Shown here: in pieces, positions 60,807-64,000 of the stretch
Layout of the letters: every line of letters begins with the position of its first letter
How positions within the stretch are numbered: the first letter of the stretch is position 1
Assembly (NCBI RefSeq): GCF_048593165.1
Contig: NZ_CP184271.1
Source: Pectobacterium sp013449375
GTDB taxonomy: Bacteria; Pseudomonadota; Gammaproteobacteria; Enterobacterales; Enterobacteriaceae
DNA: 64,000 nucleotides
Strand: one strand, 5' to 3'
The notes under the pieces: model-generated
What the model saw: only the letters and a program-made list of their open reading frames with translations
Told to the model about the DNA's origin: nothing
Database searches by the model: none
Position numbers and translations under genes: made by a program

Positions 60807-61894
60807 TGGCCGTGATTCAACTACGGAATATCAGCAAACGCTTCGAGCACACGCAGGCGTTGGCATCGCTATCGCTGGATATCGCTGACGGCGAGTTTCT
60901 GGTGCTGGTTGGGCCGTCTGGCTGTGGCAAAAGTACGCTGCTGCGCATGCTGGCCGGACTGGAAGAGGTTAGCGACGGACAAATCCTGCTGGGTGATGAC
61001 GACATTACGACGTGGAGCCCAAAGCAGCGTAATTTCTCAATGATCTTCCAGAACTACGCGCTGTTTCCGCACCTGACGGTCGAGCAGAACATTACTTTCG
61101 GGATGCGGATGCGTGGTGAACCGAAGGCGGAATATCCACAGCGCGTGCAGCGCGTTGCCAGCCTGCTTCAACTTGAACCACTACTCAAGCGCAAACCGGG
61201 GAAATTGTCCGGCGGGCAGCGTCAACGGGTGGCCATGGCTCGGGCGATCGTGCGCGATCCGCACTTATTTTTGATGGATGAACCGTTGTCTAATCTGGAT
61301 GCCCGTCTGCGCAGCGATGTGCGGGACGGCATTATGGATCTGCACCGACAGTTGAAAACGACCACCGTTTACGTCACGCACGATCAGATTGAGGCGATGA
61401 CGATGGCCGACAGGATCGCCGTGCTCGATCGCGGTGTGCTGCAACAGGTAGGTACGCCAGAGCAGCTGTATTCGCATCCGGCTAACGTCTTTGTTGCGGG
61501 CTTTATCGGTACGCCCGCGATGAATCTCGTGACGCTGCCCTGCACCGACGGTTGCGCGATGTTACAGGCATTGCCCGTGGCGCTGCCTGCCAGTGAAGAA
61601 ACACGTTCATTAACCCGCGTGCTGTTGGGGATTCGCCCTGAGCATATTACCGAACACGCCGCGTCAGACGGCGAATTGTCATTACCGGGAACGGTGAAGC
61701 AGCGGGAGCTGTTTGGCGCGGAGTATCTGATACATGTGGATACGCCGTTGGGCAATATTCGCTACCGTCGGCCCAATCGCGATGGCGTGCCGGATCTCGG
61801 TGCGTCCGTTGTGCTTCATTTTTCACCGCAGGATTGTCATTGGTTTTCCGGGCAAACCGCCCGCAATTTATCCCAGGAGAAAAGACATGCGTAA
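60806..61894 (+). CDS. ABC transporter ATPase, UgpC-like
   Basis: A 362-residue MalK/UgpC-type ATPase. Walker A GPSGCGKSTLLRML, signature LSGGQRQRVAMARAI, Walker B LFLMDEPLSNLDARLR and switch His in VYVTHDQ. A C-terminal TOBE-type regulatory domain follows from about 240. ATG 60806 overlaps the gpdQ TAA. Energises the permease pair. Confidence 0.94.
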   Translation: MAVIQLRNISKRFEHTQALASLSLDIADGEFLVLVGPSGCGKSTLLRMLAGLEEVSDGQILLGDDDITTWSPKQRNFSMIFQNYALFPHLTVEQNITFGMRMRGEPKAEYPQRVQRVASLLQLEPLLKRKPGKLSGGQRQRVAMARAIVRDPHLFLMDEPLSNLDARLRSDVRDGIMDLHRQLKTTTVYVTHDQIEAMTMADRIAVLDRGVLQQVGTPEQLYSHPANVFVAGFIGTPAMNLVTLPCTDGCAMLQALPVALPASEETRSLTRVLLGIRPEHITEHAASDGELSLPGTVKQRELFGAEYLIHVDTPLGNIRYRRPNRDGVPDLGASVVLHFSPQDCHWFSGQTARNLSQEKRHA

Positions 61895-63194
61895 GCCCCG
61901 TATGATGGCGCTGGCAATCACCTTGCTGATGTCTGGCTCGGTATTGGCAAAACAGAATATTGATTTTATGTTCCCCGCACCGGTTGATGGCAAGCTGACG
62001 ATGGAAATGACGCGCATCATCAAGGAGTACAACCAATCGCAGGATCAGGTTGAAGTGCGTGGGATCTTCACTGGCAATTACGATACAACCAAAGTGAAAG
62101 CGGAAGCGGCCGCGAAAGCGGGCGATCCGCCAGCGCTGGTGATTATGTCGGCGAATTTCACTGCCGATCTGGTCATCAAAGATGAAATCCTGCCGATGGA
62201 CGAGTTATTCAAATATGGCAATGAAAAAGCCACGCCTTTCCTGACCAAGAACTTCTGGCCTGCGCTGCATCAGAATGCGCAGGTAATGGGAGTGACTTAT
62301 GCGATCCCGTTCCACAACTCGACGCCGATCCTCTATTACAACGAAGACATGCTGAAAAAGGCCGGCTTTAACGAACCGCCGAAAAATTGGGATGAAGTGG
62401 TTGCTGTCGCGAAGAAACTGACTGACCCAGCGAAAGGGCAGTGGGGCATCATGATTCCGTCCACAAATGATGATTACGGCGGTTGGATGCTGTCTGCGCT
62501 GACACGTGCCAACGGCGGGGCGTATTACAATGCCGATTATCCGGGCGAAGTGTATTACAACACGGCATCAACCAAAGGTGCGCTCCAGTTCTGGCGCGAT
62601 TTAGTGTACCGCGACAAAGTAATGCCCGCTGGCGTACTGAATTCCAAACAGATCAGTGCCGCATTTTTCTCCGGCAAGCTGGGTATGACGATGCTGAGCA
62701 CCGGCGCGCTGGGCTTTATGCGTGAAAACACCAAAGATTTCCAGCTTGGCGTGGCGATGATGCCGGAAAAAGAGCGCCGCGGCGTCACCATCGGCGGGGC
62801 GAGTCTGGTGAGCTTCAAAGGGATTTCCGAAGCGCAGAAGAAAGCGGCCTGGCAATTCATGAACTATCTGGTCAGCCCGGAAGTGAGCGGAAACTGGAGC
62901 CGTTTTACTGGCTACTTCGCCCCGCGCATGGCGGCCTACGATCTGCCAGAAATGAAGGACTATCTGGCGAAAGATCCGCGTGCGGCCATTGCGCTGTCAC
63001 AACTGCAATATGCCCATCCGTGGTACGCCACCTATGAAACGGTTGCGGTGCGCAAAGCGATGGAAAATCAGCTGGCGGCGCTGTTAAACGATCCGGCGAA
63101 AAAGGTCGATGACGCTGCTGCTGCTGCACAAAAAGAGGCGGATGGCATCATGAAGCCTTACGTGGATAAAACAGCGTTGCGAGACGTGAAATAA
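61887..63194 (+). CDS. Periplasmic binding protein, UgpB-like
   Basis: A 435-residue extracellular solute-binding protein of family 1. A signal peptide of about 21 residues (MALAITLLMSGSVLA) is followed by the two-lobed domain with PAPVDGKLTMEMTRIIKEYN, PFHNSTPILYYNEDML and FTGYFAPR, which are close to the glycerol-3-phosphate-binding UgpB. ATG 61887 overlaps the ATPase gene by 8 bp and has AGGAG upstream. With gpdQ in the operon, glycerophosphodiesters are the likely ligands. Confidence 0.92.
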   Translation: MRKPRMMALAITLLMSGSVLAKQNIDFMFPAPVDGKLTMEMTRIIKEYNQSQDQVEVRGIFTGNYDTTKVKAEAAAKAGDPPALVIMSANFTADLVIKDEILPMDELFKYGNEKATPFLTKNFWPALHQNAQVMGVTYAIPFHNSTPILYYNEDMLKKAGFNEPPKNWDEVVAVAKKLTDPAKGQWGIMIPSTNDDYGGWMLSALTRANGGAYYNADYPGEVYYNTASTKGALQFWRDLVYRDKVMPAGVLNSKQISAAFFSGKLGMTMLSTGALGFMRENTKDFQLGVAMMPEKERRGVTIGGASLVSFKGISEAQKKAAWQFMNYLVSPEVSGNWSRFTGYFAPRMAAYDLPEMKDYLAKDPRAAIALSQLQYAHPWYATYETVAVRKAMENQLAALLNDPAKKVDDAAAAAQKEADGIMKPYVDKTALRDVK

Positions 63195-63202
63195 GGATGT
63201 CC

Positions 63203-63229
63203 GCCCCGTTGATACTGGCGTAACGGGGC
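63203..63229. terminator. Hairpin at the end of the ugp-like operon
   Basis: GCCCCGTT / AACGGGGC stem with an 11-base loop, between the convergent binding-protein and alpha-galactosidase genes. There is no long T run on either strand. Confidence 0.6.
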
Positions 63230-63238
63230 AGGAAAAGG

Positions 63239-64000
63239 CTAGTTGCCTGCGCTTTCCGTCACCGCGGAAAGTGCGACCAGAATAGCGGTTTCCGGCGTCA
63301 GGACGGGAAGGGCAAGTCCTGCCTGCATCAGCCAGTCGCCAGAAACTACGATCGGCTGACGTAACCAGGGTGGAAGCTCACGCATGGTGCTGCCGCCTTC
63401 GCGCACCGTTTTGATTTCCGGGCTATCCAGCAGTGTGACTGCATAACGCGCGTCGGGCTGTAGGCCGGGGAAGCGCAGCGTACCCGCCAGCGAATAATTC
63501 GGCATACGCAACTGGGCTACCTGAAAAACGGCGTGCTGCCGATCGTGGCTGACCACGCCGGTGACCTGCGTAGTCTCGTCCGGCATATCGACTCGCCAAG
63601 TGGTGCCGTTGTGCAGCAGCGGGCGCAGCGTTTTATGCAACTGGATGTAGTGGCGGTAGCCTTCCAGTTCGTCGTTATCGGCCTTCACGGGATCCAGCTC
63701 GATGCCCATGTGGCCGAACAACGCGGTCAGCCCGCGAAAGGCGAGGGTATGCCGCCGATATGTAGCGTGGCAACGGGCATGTCCAATATGTTGCCCCATC
63801 ACCTCCGGCGGGAAGAAGTAGCTCATACCGCGCTGGATCGTCTGGCGCTCCAGCGCGTCGTTGTTATCTGACACCCAGAAACGCTGGGTGCGCTCCAGCA
63901 CGCCGTAATCGATACGGCCACCGCCGGACGCGCAGGACTCAAATTCGACATGGGGAAAACGCTGGCGCAAGGTATCGAGCAGGCGATAGAACTGTCGGGT
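63239..64000 (-). CDS. Alpha-galactosidase, GH36 family (partial, runs off right edge)
   Basis: The C-terminal 253 residues of a GH36 enzyme; the frame is open to the window end. The catalytic acid/base aspartate region FWVSDNNDALERQ is present, as are the substrate-binding ESCASGGGRID and the C-terminal beta-sandwich domain. The nucleophile Asp and the N-terminal domain lie outside the window. It would split alpha-1,6-galactosides such as melibiose and raffinose, which are common in plants. It is convergent with the ugp-like operon. Confidence 0.92.
   Translation of the reverse strand, partial: TRQFYRLLDTLRQRFPHVEFESCASGGGRIDYGVLERTQRFWVSDNNDALERQTIQRGMSYFFPPEVMGQHIGHARCHATYRRHTLAFRGLTALFGHMGIELDPVKADNDELEGYRHYIQLHKTLRPLLHNGTTWRVDMPDETTQVTGVVSHDRQHAVFQVAQLRMPNYSLAGTLRFPGLQPDARYAVTLLDSPEIKTVREGGSTMRELPPWLRQPIVVSGDWLMQAGLALPVLTPETAILVALSAVTESAGN

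Overview
The window is chromosomal DNA of an enterobacterial soft-rot bacterium, most likely Pectobacterium or a close relative. This is inferred from the Enterobacterales housekeeping gene order (metY-rimP-nusA-infB-rbfA-truB-rpsO-pnp-nlpI-yrbN-deaD), from proteins very close to E. coli versions throughout, and from budAB, a GpdQ-type phosphodiesterase and a colicin-like type VI effector. Species cannot be fixed from the sequence alone.

Layout. 1-10.7 kb is an accessory block placed just upstream of the initiator tRNA gene metY. It holds a small mixed PKS/NRPS locus split into separate proteins: a ketosynthase (running off the left edge), an 89-residue protein that looks like a carrier protein without its serine, a free carrier protein, a free adenylation protein and a DUF2589 protein on the minus strand, and a divergent adenylation-carrier-condensation synthetase. 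Next to it lie a second DUF2589 protein, a GH24 (phage-type) lysozyme and a three-helix membrane protein resembling a holin, plus a LuxR-type regulator whose receiver domain has lost its phosphoacceptor aspartate. I regard the joint occurrence of synthetase, DUF2589 pair and lysis-like cassette as the best candidate for an undescribed system.

10.9-23.3 kb is the conserved translation and RNA-processing operon. 23.4-28.2 kb carries yhbW, the oxygen-independent ubiquinone genes ubiUV and divergent ubiT, yhbS and yhbQ. 28.5-32.8 kb is the deo operon: its CRP/CytR-type control region is intact and deoA, deoB and deoD are whole, but deoC is wrecked by an internal deletion of about 380 bp.

32.8-39.5 kb is an iron-siderophore locus: an SbmA/YddA-type ABC transporter, a TonB-dependent receptor with a signalling domain, FecR and FecI, and a Fur-box-like site, followed by a secreted discoidin-domain protein. 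39.7-45.7 kb holds rimI-holD, rsmC, an aldo/keto reductase with a divergent LysR regulator, three tandem tRNA-Leu(CAG) genes and a small membrane protein. 44.8-49.5 kb is acetoin metabolism (LysR regulator, budA, budB) with convergent fucO. 50.0-54.6 kb is the glycine cleavage operon gcvTHP.

54.7-57.6 kb is a second accessory insert: a low-GC PD-(D/E)xK nuclease-like gene, a PAAR-pyocin S-HNH nuclease (type VI secretion cargo) and its Im7/Im9-type immunity gene. 58.0-63.2 kb is a ugp-like glycerophosphodiester uptake operon in which a GpdQ-type metallophosphoesterase sits between the permeases and the ATPase. The right edge cuts a GH36 alpha-galactosidase. All functional statements are read from motifs and remembered family sequences; no database search was run.
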